A stretch of 64,000 nt of DNA, from positions 1-64,000 of the forward strand of contig NZ_NOKQ01000204.1 in the NCBI RefSeq assembly GCF_002265435.1, given 5' to 3'. The position numbers were made by a program, and so were the translations under genes. Positions 8,318 through 15,996 of the stretch are shown here, piece by piece; within the stretch, counting starts at the first letter, position 1, and every line of letters starts with the position of its first letter. Under the pieces are notes generated by a model. The model was not told the origin of the DNA. It saw only the letters and a list, made by a program, of their open reading frames with translations, and did no database searches. The stretch is from Tetzosporium hominis (GTDB lineage: Bacteria > Bacillota > Bacilli > Bacillales_A > Planococcaceae).

Positions 8318-9323
8318 AGATGTAGAGAAACGAATTCTCCGCAAGTCGCGATTCACGCTGACGTTTCGGATTGTGCGGATTTTGATTGTAGCACTGATTC
8401 TTTATGCGGTTTATGCGAGTGTTCTAGATGCCTATGCCAATACATCCAAAAATTTGAAGAAAGTGCATTTTTACAACGAGCTCGCTATTGAATGGATGTA
8501 TCCCAATGTGAGATCCACTATGCCCATTTCGTCTTGGGACGTCAACTTGGTTGGCATAGCTAAGTCCACATATCCTCTATACAAAAAGGTGGGATTGCAT
8601 AATGTGAAGGTGGGCGAAGCTGAGGTGACGAAACCGATTTGGCCTCTTAAAGGGTCTCGATTAGTAGAAATAGAAGGGAACCGAAATTACGCTGATTTTG
8701 AATTTCAATTTTATTATCCAAAACATCCTGAAACTCAGGAACCACTCAATCAAGATACGGTTACTGATTCATGGGATACATTAGAGCGTCTTCCCGAAGG
8801 AACTGTAGCCGAACTTGCATTTTCTTTAGATGCTTTTATGTCGCCTGAAGAACTGATAGAGAAATTAGCCGACTATGACTTGAATATCACTTGGATGGCA
8901 TTGCATATGGGGGAGTATGAGAAAAATTCCGCTATTCAACAAAATGCTTTCAGCTACGGAGCTGACGGGACTTCTCCTTTATTCGGACAGCCACTTGGAT
9001 TGACAGGTGCGTACACTATGGAAGAAGACTTCATGGGAAGTGGGCTCATTTTCGCTATTAATAAAGATACATTAGAAGAATCACAAAACGCAATGCTAGA
9101 AAACATGGAGAAGATTTTGCAAGAAAGCACGGAGTATCAAGAGTCTAACTTAGGTTTACAAGATCTACCTAACCGCTATAACTATATCAAAGAGAATGGT
9201 TTCATCGTCTACGGAGCTGTTGTGACAGGACCTTCTAAAGAACTTCTGAAGCTACAGGATGAAGAAGGAATTGAAAGTGCCCAGCTCGGTGAAGTGGAAC
9301 TCTGGAAATGGGAAAACAAATAA
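8298..9323 (+). CDS. Membrane anti-sigma factor (sigma factor regulator family)
   Basis: A 341-residue protein with a basic cytoplasmic N-terminus (about 1-24), one transmembrane helix (about 25-46) and a large extracytoplasmic domain, matching the Sigma_reg_N plus C-terminal regulator architecture. The first 24 residues would hold the cognate sigma factor at the membrane. There is no CxxC or HxxxC zinc anti-sigma motif. The 20-nt overlap with the sigma gene makes stoichiometric coupled translation likely. A terminator follows. Confidence 0.75.
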   Translation: MNTKWNKDVEKRILRKSRFTLTFRIVRILIVALILYAVYASVLDAYANTSKNLKKVHFYNELAIEWMYPNVRSTMPISSWDVNLVGIAKSTYPLYKKVGLHNVKVGEAEVTKPIWPLKGSRLVEIEGNRNYADFEFQFYYPKHPETQEPLNQDTVTDSWDTLERLPEGTVAELAFSLDAFMSPEELIEKLADYDLNITWMALHMGEYEKNSAIQQNAFSYGADGTSPLFGQPLGLTGAYTMEEDFMGSGLIFAINKDTLEESQNAMLENMEKILQESTEYQESNLGLQDLPNRYNYIKENGFIVYGAVVTGPSKELLKLQDEEGIESAQLGEVELWKWENK

Positions 9324-9352
9324 GACTCTGCCAATTGCGGCAGAGTCTTTTT
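9324..9352. terminator. Terminator after the sigma/anti-sigma operon
   Basis: GACTCTGCC / GGCAGAGTC, a 9-bp perfect stem with a 6-nt loop and T5. It touches the stop of the convergent PHP gene and may serve both strands. Confidence 0.85.
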
Positions 9353-10109
9353 ATAGGTAAGGCTCACTCCAAGCACCTAGCTCAGCGGTGAGTTGTTGTT
9401 GCAAAAACGTTTTTTCAGAGGATGCCATCACTTTGACGGTGTAAGCACCTTGGTCAAGCAAAGCTCGTAGTTCACTAACTGTCGAAAATGAAGTGTCGAA
9501 TTTCGTGAAAACTTTACCAAAGTGGTTGCGGTGGAAAGCTCCACTACCGCCTAGCACAATTTTGTTTAGTTCTATACCTAGCTGTTCTACTTCACTGGCA
9601 TTCTCTTCAATAGAGCGTGGGCGAAGATCTTGGCCGTTCATTTCAATGGCATCCAAACGCTCTAAGATATGTGGTTCAAGAGTAAACAAGTCTCGTTGCT
9701 GAATGACTGGATGGCCGGCGATCAAAAGAACGTCCTGCGATACCGTCAGTTCGAGTAACTTCTCAATCGGAATGTAATTAAGTTTATGTGTATAGGGCTG
9801 GAGCTGCATGCGAAGTGCGCGAATGCCAACACGGCTGCCGATCATCAGAATGTGCTCCAGTTCCCGAGTGTGCACTTCCATTCCGGGAAAGACGCGCAGT
9901 CCATCGACTAGATAATAGCCGTTCTCATAGGGATAAAATTCATCGAGTGTACCAAATACATCAAAGAAATGGCGTGTGTTGAAATGTTCCGTGAGCGCGA
10001 ATCCATCAAGACCGGATTCTTTAGCTGCTTTTACAAGGGCTCGAAAGTGGCGGATTGAAAACTCATCATATTTGGTTAGTTTTCCGTGCGTATGGAAGTC
10101 AAAGTTCAT
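9351..10109 (-). CDS. PHP-domain metal-dependent phosphoesterase
   Basis: A 252-residue PHP-fold protein. It opens with the DFHTHGK motif (residues 3-9; HxH metal ligands) and contains LTEHFN (about 37-42) and AGHP (about 130-133), which supply further metal-binding histidines of the PHP domain. Family members hydrolyse phosphate esters such as histidinol phosphate or nucleoside 3',5'-bisphosphates; the substrate is not clear here. The start is ATG at 10109, or GTG at 10112, each suitably spaced from AAAGGA; the longer upstream extension lacks coding character. Confidence 0.78.
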   Translation of the reverse strand: MNFDFHTHGKLTKYDEFSIRHFRALVKAAKESGLDGFALTEHFNTRHFFDVFGTLDEFYPYENGYYLVDGLRVFPGMEVHTRELEHILMIGSRVGIRALRMQLQPYTHKLNYIPIEKLLELTVSQDVLLIAGHPVIQQRDLFTLEPHILERLDAIEMNGQDLRPRSIEENASEVEQLGIELNKIVLGGSGAFHRNHFGKVFTKFDTSFSTVSELRALLDQGAYTVKVMASSEKTFLQQQLTAELGAWSEPYL

Positions 10110-10193
10110 CACGATGCACATCCTTTCTACCTCGTAGTATACGCAGTCGTTGTTACGAGAGAATGAACGCCATGATAATTTTTTGTAAAGACT

Positions 10194-10227
10194 AAAGCCC
10201 ATTTGCATATGGATGCAAATGGGCTTT
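10194..10227. terminator. Strong 15-bp perfect hairpin, probable terminator
   Basis: Arms 10194-10208 and 10213-10227 pair perfectly around a 4-nt loop (AAAGCCCATTTGCAT). T-rich sequence follows on both strands but without a long uninterrupted run. It lies directly downstream of the decayed leftward reading frame at 10235-10371 and may be its terminator, since no intact gene reads into it. Confidence 0.5.
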
Positions 10228-10234
10228 GTTGTTT

Positions 10235-10371
10235 CTACTTCGTTTTCACAGTCTCTAGCATCTCGTCACTCTTCTCCCAAAGCAGTCGAGGCAGCATACC
10301 ATCACTTGTTGTTTCATCATCGCATATGTGGTCACTTTTGGCAGGTCAAACAACTCGAAAGGGACCGACAT
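10235..10371 (-). pseudogene. Possible 45-residue ORF broken by a one-base frameshift
   Basis: On the minus strand an ATG at 10371 opens a protein-like frame (start MSVPFELFDLPK, then VTTYAMMKQQVM). After about 24 codons it turns into an unnatural Cys/Arg-rich tail, while another frame becomes protein-like (LPRLLWEKSDEMLE) and ends at the TAG at 10235-10237. Inserting one base near 10300 gives a continuous 45-residue product ending just before the 15-bp hairpin. No convincing ribosome binding site is seen (AAGGGAG is 16 nt away). I do not recognise a family. It could be a remnant or chance. Confidence 0.3.
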
Positions 10372-10430
10372 TAGGTGACAATGTCATCTCCCTTCCGGAG
10401 TCTGTGTACCGCCCGTCTTAAAGACATACT

Positions 10431-10459
10431 TTGCATACAAAAATAGAATGTGCTATAGT
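10431..10459 (+). promoter_or_regulatory. SigA promoter of the thiamin salvage operon
   Basis: TTGCAT (10431-10436), a 17-nt spacer, then TATAGT (10454-10459), with a TGn extended -10 element (TGC at 10451-10453). Transcription would begin about 15-20 nt before the TPP aptamer. Confidence 0.75.
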
Positions 10460-10482
10460 AATCGCGACAACTACATGCACAT

Positions 10483-10570
10483 CCACTAGGGGAGCCGAAG
10501 AGGCTGAGACGGACAGAAGTCCGGACCCTTTGAACCTGATCTGGATCATACCAGCGGAGGGAAGTGGCGC
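10483..10570 (+). promoter_or_regulatory. TPP (THI-box) riboswitch aptamer
   Basis: The conserved THI-element blocks are present in order: CTAGGGGAGCC (10486-10496), GGCTGAGA (10502-10509), GACCCTTTGAACCTGATC (10524-10541), then CTGGATCATACCAGCGGAGGG, ending in GAAGTGG. It lies between the promoter and tenA and is followed by a terminator hairpin, so thiamin pyrophosphate is expected to switch off transcription of tenA-thiW. Confidence 0.97.
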
Positions 10571-10602
10571 GACCGTTCTGGTAGTTTATTGTGACGGCTT
10601 CA

Positions 10603-10635
10603 CGCTGCTTTCCTTTGGGAGAGTGGCGTTTTTTT
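10603..10635 (+). terminator. Riboswitch-controlled intrinsic terminator
   Basis: An 11-bp stem CGCTGCTTTCC / GGAGAGTGGCG (several G-U pairs), a 4-nt loop, then T7, located 33 nt after the TPP aptamer and 24 nt before tenA. It fits the transcription-attenuation expression platform of Bacillota TPP riboswitches. Confidence 0.85.
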
Positions 10636-10659
10636 GTTGTCAGAAAGGACGGGGAGACG

Positions 10660-11346
10660 ATGAGTTTTTGTAAAGAAGTACGAGAAGAATGTAAAGATGT
10701 CTGGGAGAGTAGTTTTGATCATCCCTTTGTTACGGGGTTAGCTGAAGGGACGTTGCCGGAGGACGTATTTCGCTTTTATGTCATGCAAGATGCCTATTAT
10801 CTAACGCATTTTGCCAAAGTGCAGGCACTGGGGGCTGTGAAAGCGACAGACCTCGCCATGACGCGTTCATTTGCCCATCATGCGGAGCAGACTTGTGCAG
10901 CAGAACTCAGTCTACACGAATCGTTTATGCAGCTACTTGGAGTGACTGATTCAGATTGGGAAGCCTTTGAACCGTCACCATCTGCCTATGCTTACGTGTC
11001 CCATATGTACCGAGCGGCTCAAGGAGATGTCGCAGATGTTCTTGCGGCATTATTGCCGTGTTATTGGTTGTATTATGAAATCGGTGTCCAGCTTCAGCAT
11101 GCGACTCCAGACAATCCGATTTACCAGCGCTGGATTGCAACTTACGGTTCGGAATGGTTTGCCGCACTTGTTGAAGAACAGAAAAATCGGATGGACGAGC
11201 TCGCATCGGAAGTGTCCGAAAAACGACTCGAAGAATTGAAACAACATTTCAAGCGCAGTGTCTACTATGAGTGGCACTTCTGGCAACAAGCGTGGACTCA
11301 GGAGACTTGGAATGTCCGAAATGAGGTGCCGAGCTATGAGCAATAA
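10660..11346 (+). CDS. tenA: Aminopyrimidine aminohydrolase TenA
   Basis: A 228-residue all-helical TenA/Thi-4 family enzyme that hydrolyses aminopyrimidine breakdown products of thiamin to HMP for reuse. The family's catalytic Cys lies in LLPCYWLYYEIG (about residues 130-141), with acidic and aromatic pocket residues around it. ATG at 10660 follows GGGGAG; upstream in-frame starts would lie inside the attenuator. First gene of the TPP-controlled operon, overlapping thiM by 11 nt. Confidence 0.93.
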   Translation: MSFCKEVREECKDVWESSFDHPFVTGLAEGTLPEDVFRFYVMQDAYYLTHFAKVQALGAVKATDLAMTRSFAHHAEQTCAAELSLHESFMQLLGVTDSDWEAFEPSPSAYAYVSHMYRAAQGDVADVLAALLPCYWLYYEIGVQLQHATPDNPIYQRWIATYGSEWFAALVEEQKNRMDELASEVSEKRLEELKQHFKRSVYYEWHFWQQAWTQETWNVRNEVPSYEQ

Positions 11347-12076
11347 CAAGCAGCCAACAACACCAATTGTTCACTGCATCACCAATTATGTCGTGGCTAA
11401 CTTTGTAGCTAACGGATTAGTAGCCATTGGAGCATCGCCTATTATGGGAGATGAAGAGCGTGAGGTCGAAGATTTAGTTCAGTTAGCAGATGCGCTCAGT
11501 TTGAATCTGGGAACAGTGTCCGAGCGGACGGTACGCAGTATGAAGCTTGCTGGAGAAGCGGCAGTGAAAAAGGGAATCCCACGGGTCTTAGATCCAGTGG
11601 GAGCGGGAGCGACTGCGTATCGTTTAGAGGCAGCGAATGCTGTTATCGCTAGAGCGCGTCCTACGCTCATCCGGTGCAATGCAGGTGAAGCAGCTGCTCT
11701 ATTAGGGGTGGAGTGGAAAGGAAGAGGTGTGGATGCTGGTACAGGGGAAGTAGATGGTGCCACTTTAGCCAAAGCACTTGCTTCTAAGTACGCGACTACA
11801 GTAGTCATCTCTGGTGCGGTCGATTACATCTCAGACGGCAAGACGGTCTTAACCAACCTCACGGGTCACCCTGACATGACACGAGTAGTCGGTACAGGAT
11901 GCCTCCTCAGTAGCTTACTTGCAGCATGGCTGACAAAAGACACAAGTCTCGAGACAATACAAGATGGGATGTTTAGATATGGACGAGCAGGTGAACGAGC
12001 TGTGCAAAGTGGAATAGGTGGATTTTCGAATGCCCTATTAGAGGCCCTTATAGATGAGGAGGTTTATACATTATGA
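11336..12076 (+). CDS. thiM: Hydroxyethylthiazole kinase
   Basis: A 246-residue ribokinase-fold kinase that phosphorylates 4-methyl-5-(2-hydroxyethyl)thiazole. Substrate-binding VHCITNYVV lies near the N-terminus (about 12-20), GASPIM at about 33-38, the DPVGAGAT motif at about 95-102, and the catalytic region VVGTGC near 185-190. The N-terminus is shorter than in most ThiM proteins. ATG 11336 is chosen from GAGGTG 8 nt upstream; starts further upstream would overlap tenA more. Coupled to thiD through ATGA. Confidence 0.93.
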   Translation: MSNNKQPTTPIVHCITNYVVANFVANGLVAIGASPIMGDEEREVEDLVQLADALSLNLGTVSERTVRSMKLAGEAAVKKGIPRVLDPVGAGATAYRLEAANAVIARARPTLIRCNAGEAAALLGVEWKGRGVDAGTGEVDGATLAKALASKYATTVVISGAVDYISDGKTVLTNLTGHPDMTRVVGTGCLLSSLLAAWLTKDTSLETIQDGMFRYGRAGERAVQSGIGGFSNALLEALIDEEVYTL

Positions 12077-12936
12077 CGGTTCCACAAGTACTAACAATTG
12101 CGGGTTCTGATAGTGGAGGAGGTGCTGGGATCCAGGCAGATCTGAAGACGTTTCAAGAACGGGGTGTCTTCGGTTTGTCCGTGTTGACTGCGGTGACGGC
12201 CCAGAACACATTAGGTGTTCAGCGAGTCGGGGTTGTAGAACCAGAACTGTTATCGGCTCAGCTCGACTCTATCGGTTCAGATTTTCAACTGGCCGCAGTG
12301 AAAACAGGGATGCTTGCGGATCCGTTTACCATTGAACGAGTAGTAGAGGCGGTAATGACTTACAGTTGGCCTAATCTTGTCGTAGATCCCGTTATGGTGG
12401 CAAAAGGAGGTCACTCGTTATTAGAGCAACAAGCGATTGATACGCTCAAACAGCTCCTTCTTCCTCACTCTGTTCTTGTTACACCCAATACGCCTGAGAT
12501 GGAACTATTGACGGGTATCCCGATTACGGATGATAGCAGTGCTAGACGCGCTATGGAAAGCTTGCTAGAGACGGGAGTTTACGCTGTCCTTTTAAAAGGT
12601 GGTCACCGGAAAGGGCCGACTGCAACCGACCTTTATCTAGATCAAACGGGGAAAGAGTTTAGGTTGTCCACACCGAGACTCGATACCACTCAGACGCATG
12701 GCACGGGTTGTACTTTTAGTGCAGCGATAGCAGCGGAACTCGCCAAGGGCAACTCTATGGAACGAGCATGTGGGACAGCCAAACAATTTATTCAAGCTGC
12801 ACTCGCCTATCCGCTTCACATTGGTTCAGGCCATGGCCCAACGCATCATGCGGCTTACCGCCTATTTGAAGAAAGAAAGGAGGCTGGTGTAAATGAAAGA
12901 ACAGAGTCTGTATTTCATTATGGGCACAGCCGATAG
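12073..12936 (+). CDS. thiD: Hydroxymethylpyrimidine/phosphomethylpyrimidine kinase
   Basis: A 287-residue ribokinase-like kinase that phosphorylates HMP and HMP-phosphate to HMP-PP. The N-terminus has the family motif [15 protein letters not shown] (about 7-21), a central DPVMVAKGG, and the C-terminal [12 protein letters not shown] with the catalytic Asp position replaced by the usual Cys of this family. It starts 4 nt inside thiM and extends 44 nt into thiE. HMP from TenA and thiazole phosphate from ThiM feed into ThiE. Confidence 0.94.
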   Translation: MTVPQVLTIAGSDSGGGAGIQADLKTFQERGVFGLSVLTAVTAQNTLGVQRVGVVEPELLSAQLDSIGSDFQLAAVKTGMLADPFTIERVVEAVMTYSWPNLVVDPVMVAKGGHSLLEQQAIDTLKQLLLPHSVLVTPNTPEMELLTGIPITDDSSARRAMESLLETGVYAVLLKGGHRKGPTATDLYLDQTGKEFRLSTPRLDTTQTHGTGCTFSAAIAAELAKGNSMERACGTAKQFIQAALAYPLHIGSGHGPTHHAAYRLFEERKEAGVNERTESVFHYGHSR

Positions 12937-13534
12937 CGAGACCGAATCTGTAGAAGGAGTCCTTGCTGAAGCCTTAGCATTAGGAATTACCCACTTTCAG
13001 TTACGAGAGAAGGGAGCCAACGCGTTAACCGGTACTCACTTATTGCAACTGGCTAGTAACTGCAAAACTCTATGTTCTAATTTCGGTGTACCGTTTATTG
13101 TAAATGACGACGTGGCGCTGTGCTTAGCAGTGAATGCGGACGGGTTGCACATTGGACAAGAAGACGGATCGGTGCGGCTCGCACGTGAGCAGATAGGTCC
13201 TGACCGCTTATTAGGAGTTTCTGTACATTCCCTCGAGCAAGCCAAGCTAGCTATTGAAGAAGGTGCGGATTATCTGGGGATTGGTCCCGTATTTGTTACG
13301 TCATCTAAAGCAGATGCGCGGCCTCCAGCTGGAGTCCGTATCATTCGTGAAGTCTCTAAAACGTATCCGCAAATTCCTATTGTAGGTATCGGGGGCATTA
13401 CAGAAGAAAACGTGCAAGTGGTATGGGAATCGGGGGCGCGAGGTGTAGCGGTGATCTCGGCAATTAGCCGCTCTGTGAACCGTCAGCAAACCATTCACCA
13501 CTTAGTGCGGAAGGAAGTGTCCAGATGGAGTTAA
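12893..13534 (+). CDS. thiE: Thiamine phosphate synthase
   Basis: A 213-residue TIM-barrel enzyme that joins HMP-PP and thiazole phosphate. Motifs include HFQLREKGA (about 33-41), INDDVALCL-type diphosphate/Mg segment (VNDDVALCL, about 68-76), HIGQEDG, and the phosphate-binding GIGGI plus VAVISAI near the C-terminus. The ATG is preceded by AAAGGAGG within the end of thiD, giving a 44-nt overlap. Coupled to thiW by a 10-nt overlap. Confidence 0.95.
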   Translation: MKEQSLYFIMGTADSETESVEGVLAEALALGITHFQLREKGANALTGTHLLQLASNCKTLCSNFGVPFIVNDDVALCLAVNADGLHIGQEDGSVRLAREQIGPDRLLGVSVHSLEQAKLAIEEGADYLGIGPVFVTSSKADARPPAGVRIIREVSKTYPQIPIVGIGGITEENVQVVWESGARGVAVISAISRSVNRQQTIHHLVRKEVSRWS

Positions 13535-14025
13535 GAAGATTGGTTCAGATGGCCATGCTGAGCGCCATAGGTGTACTAGGCTCTTTGTTTGTCTCGATTC
13601 CTTTAGGGGTCGCTAAAGCCTTTCCTGTTCAACATGCTATTAATGTAGTGGCAGCTGTTCTATTCGGTCCCCTTGGCGCTGGGATTGTGGCGCTTCTGAC
13701 AGCAACTATTCGAATCTTTACAGGAACAGGCTCCTTGTTGGCCATCCCAGGAAGTGTGATAGGAGCCTTATTAGCAGGTCTTTTCTATCGTTATAGCAAA
13801 CGTACGAGAATGGCCGCAACAGGAGAATTTATCGGTACAGGTGTAATCGCCTCTTTAGTGGCGGTCCCATACGCAGCCTTATTTATGGGAACTAAGGTCG
13901 GTGCGTTGTTCTTTATGCCAGGCTTCATGGTATCTAGTGCTACAGGCGCTCTGTTAGGTATGCTTTTAGTTCGTTTAATGCAACGAGCTAAGGTGCTGGA
14001 ACCTAGTAATTTGAGTAGATCTTAA
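13525..14025 (+). CDS. thiW: ThiW, substrate-binding membrane subunit of an ECF thiazole transporter
   Basis: A 166-residue hydrophobic protein with about five membrane segments. The placement after thiE, TPP-riboswitch control and the ThiW-like N-terminus (MAMLSAIGVLGSLFV) support an S component for the thiazole precursor, working with the general ECF energising module encoded elsewhere. With tenA, thiM, thiD and thiE but no thiC, thiG or thiS, the operon is dedicated to salvage. A strong terminator follows. Confidence 0.85.
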   Translation: MELRRLVQMAMLSAIGVLGSLFVSIPLGVAKAFPVQHAINVVAAVLFGPLGAGIVALLTATIRIFTGTGSLLAIPGSVIGALLAGLFYRYSKRTRMAATGEFIGTGVIASLVAVPYAALFMGTKVGALFFMPGFMVSSATGALLGMLLVRLMQRAKVLEPSNLSRS

Positions 14026-14049
14026 TAAGAGTTATCCTATTAAAACTAA

Positions 14050-14085
14050 AAAAGACCGTTTCGCGATTATCGCAAAGCGGTCTTT
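14050..14085. terminator. Bidirectional terminator between thiW and cdd
   Basis: Outer 8-bp arms AAAGACCG / CGGTCTTT continue through a nearly complete inner stem to an ATTAT loop. T-run on the plus side, A-run on the other, so it can end both convergent transcripts. Confidence 0.85.
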
Positions 14086-14092
14086 TCTGTTC

Positions 14093-14491
14093 TTACATAT
14101 CTAAATCCGTAAACGCCATTGGCAATAGTTCCTTTAGAGCCAACGTGCGAATCTCGTTCTTATCATTAGTCAAGTGCACTGGCATATCTGGTTCGAAGAA
14201 CTCCGCCATAACCTGTCGGCAGATGCTGCAAGGCGGCAAGAAATCTTCCGTGTTTCCGTTAACAGCGATCTCAGCAAAATCTCCTTTATGGTAGCCTTCA
14301 GTGATGGCTGTAAAGATAGCTGTTCGCTCTGCACAGTTGGTTGCTCCAAAAGAAACGTTCTCTACGTTCACGCCTGTGAACACACGACCATCTTTCATTA
14401 ATAGCGCAGCGCCAACAGGAAACTTTGAATACGGTGCATAAGCGCGTTGTTTGATCTCGCGTGCTTGGCTAACGAGTTGCTCTTTGTTCAT
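14093..14491 (-). CDS. cdd: Cytidine deaminase
   Basis: A 132-residue homotetramer-type cytidine deaminase that converts cytidine and deoxycytidine to uridine forms in pyrimidine salvage. The Zn site is complete: CAERTAIF (catalytic Glu next to Cys) and PPCSICRQV with two Cys. The substrate segment APYSKFPVGAALL is near the N-terminus. ATG at 14491 follows GAGAGGG; a 12-residue upstream extension has no binding site. Single gene, converging on thiW. Confidence 0.95.
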   Translation of the reverse strand: MNKEQLVSQAREIKQRAYAPYSKFPVGAALLMKDGRVFTGVNVENVSFGATNCAERTAIFTAITEGYHKGDFAEIAVNGNTEDFLPPCSICRQVMAEFFEPDMPVHLTNDKNEIRTLALKELLPMAFTDLDM

Positions 14492-14599
14492 CCAATCATC
14501 CCTCTCACGAAAAATGAACTTTTTCAAGTCCCCTGTCGATTTTTCTGAAAATGGGCAGGAATACTATCATACACCGTTTTGGAAGCGGATGCAACCAAG

Positions 14600-15223
14600 T
14601 TATGGCGCGACAAGAGCTCGCACTTCATCCATTCCATAGCGGCCTACAAACTTGGCCAACGGTTCACGCTTTTTCCCTTCGGCCGCATATAAGTCAATCA
14701 AACGATCAATGGCTTGGTAAAGCTGGTCCGGTGTGGCACCTTCTAACACGATTTCTCCTAGCTGCGCATCAATGCCTTTTGCTTTTCCTCCAGCATACAG
14801 CGTATACGTATCTTTCATCTTCATCACACCAATGTCATTTGCGCGGGATTCGCCACATCCGACAGCGCATCCAGTATATGCGGCTCTAACAGTGAACGGG
14901 ACAGGGCGTCCTGCAATCCGTTCGTTGATTTCCTTCGCTACAGGCATCCCTTCTTGCTCGGATCCTTTGCAAAAGTTGCAGGTACGTAGACTTTTCACAA
15001 AATTTCCTACTGGATATACAGACAAGCCGACTGCATGGAACGCTTCAGTCGCTTCTTCCACTTGGTGATGTGGAATGTCTACGTAGAGCTGCTGGAACGT
15101 AGTCAGCTCCAATTCATCGTCTTCAGCCATGTAAGAAGCCAAAGTGGCTAGTTGGCGCGCATTCAATTTGGAGCCAAAGCTAATTCCTCCATTGACGGCT
15201 AGTTTTTGCGTTTCTTCGGTCAT
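14600..15223 (-). CDS. Nitrite/sulfite reductase half-domain protein
   Basis: A 207-residue protein resembling half of a siroheme-type nitrite/sulfite reductase: an N-terminal ferredoxin-like half domain (about 12-75) and a part carrying C82-x2-C85 and C119-x3-C123 in a GCAVGCGES context. The second pair matches the family's Cx3C 4Fe-4S/siroheme motif, while the first is CxxC rather than the usual Cx5C. Full-length enzymes have two such halves. A role as a small redox or siroheme-binding protein is possible; reductase activity is not established. Monocistronic and not close to sulfur or nitrogen genes. Confidence 0.6.
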   Translation of the reverse strand: MTEETQKLAVNGGISFGSKLNARQLATLASYMAEDDELELTTFQQLYVDIPHHQVEEATEAFHAVGLSVYPVGNFVKSLRTCNFCKGSEQEGMPVAKEINERIAGRPVPFTVRAAYTGCAVGCGESRANDIGVMKMKDTYTLYAGGKAKGIDAQLGEIVLEGATPDQLYQAIDRLIDLYAAEGKKREPLAKFVGRYGMDEVRALVAP

Positions 15224-15374
15224 TCTATTCTCATCCTATCTATACAAATCTCTAGTTATCTATCATCTATGGTATGATACGAGGCAGGGGTATGTAAAGT
15301 CTGAGTCATACGATTCATTTTTATTAATTGATACACTTCACACTTTTTGCATAGTATTTTGATATTTTATACTG

Positions 15375-15980
15375 ATGGTAGACATAGAACGAGAGGAATT
15401 TCACAAATTTATGATAGAGACAGTAAAAGAACTCATCGAACAATCGACACAACTATCAGGATTTGTAGCTTTTTTTGCCGTATTTGTAGCATCCATGTTT
15501 CCATTTATACCGCTGCCTGTTCTATATGGAGTGGTGGGATACAGCTTACCGATTGGTACTGCTCTAGCACTTACTATATTCGGTTCCTTGCTGAGCACCT
15601 TCACATTCTTCTTGCTGATCCGGTATCTGTTTCCAGAACGGGCAGGAACGTATATGATGAAACACCGTACCGCAAGGCATTTATTTGAACGGATGCAGAC
15701 GAACGGATTTCAGATTGTCTTGATTGCAAGGTTGATTCCAATTGTCCCATCGATTGCTGTCAATCTAGTCAGTGCCATCACACCCGTCTCGTCACTCGTT
15801 TTTTTGACAGCAACAGCACTTGGAAAACTCCCACTCATCGTCATCTATACGGTGGCAGGGAATCAGATCAATCTGTATACAGGAGAGACGCTTATCGTCT
15901 TAATCATATATACGTGCGTGCTTTTAGGAATGGCGCATGTACTTCAGAAGAAATGGAAATTATCGCGCCACACTAGCTAA
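15375..15980 (+). CDS. TVP38/TMEM64 (VTT-domain) membrane protein
   Basis: A 201-residue polytopic membrane protein with the VTT/DedA-like signature: a re-entrant PFIPLPVLYG-type loop, a long central segment, and FQIVLIARLIPIVPS with the conserved Arg and Pro residues. Relatives are thought to move lipids or support membrane-potential homeostasis. The start is uncertain: ATG 15375 is very close to the apparent -10 (TATACT, 15368-15373), and ATG 15411 is an alternative with a poorly spaced GAGAGG. A MurE-like gene begins 17 nt downstream, suggesting an envelope role. Confidence 0.75.
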   Translation: MVDIEREEFHKFMIETVKELIEQSTQLSGFVAFFAVFVASMFPFIPLPVLYGVVGYSLPIGTALALTIFGSLLSTFTFFLLIRYLFPERAGTYMMKHRTARHLFERMQTNGFQIVLIARLIPIVPSIAVNLVSAITPVSSLVFLTATALGKLPLIVIYTVAGNQINLYTGETLIVLIIYTCVLLGMAHVLQKKWKLSRHTS

Positions 15981-15996
15981 TGAAGGAGTCGAATTG

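Noticed and set aside
10203-10673. Plus-strand open frames upstream of tenA
   Set aside because: They pass through the promoter, TPP aptamer and attenuator, which explain the sequence.
14551-15068. Plus-strand open frames opposite the siroheme-like gene
   Set aside because: The minus-strand product has family motifs and conserved Cys pairs; the plus frames are its shadows with no ribosome binding sites.
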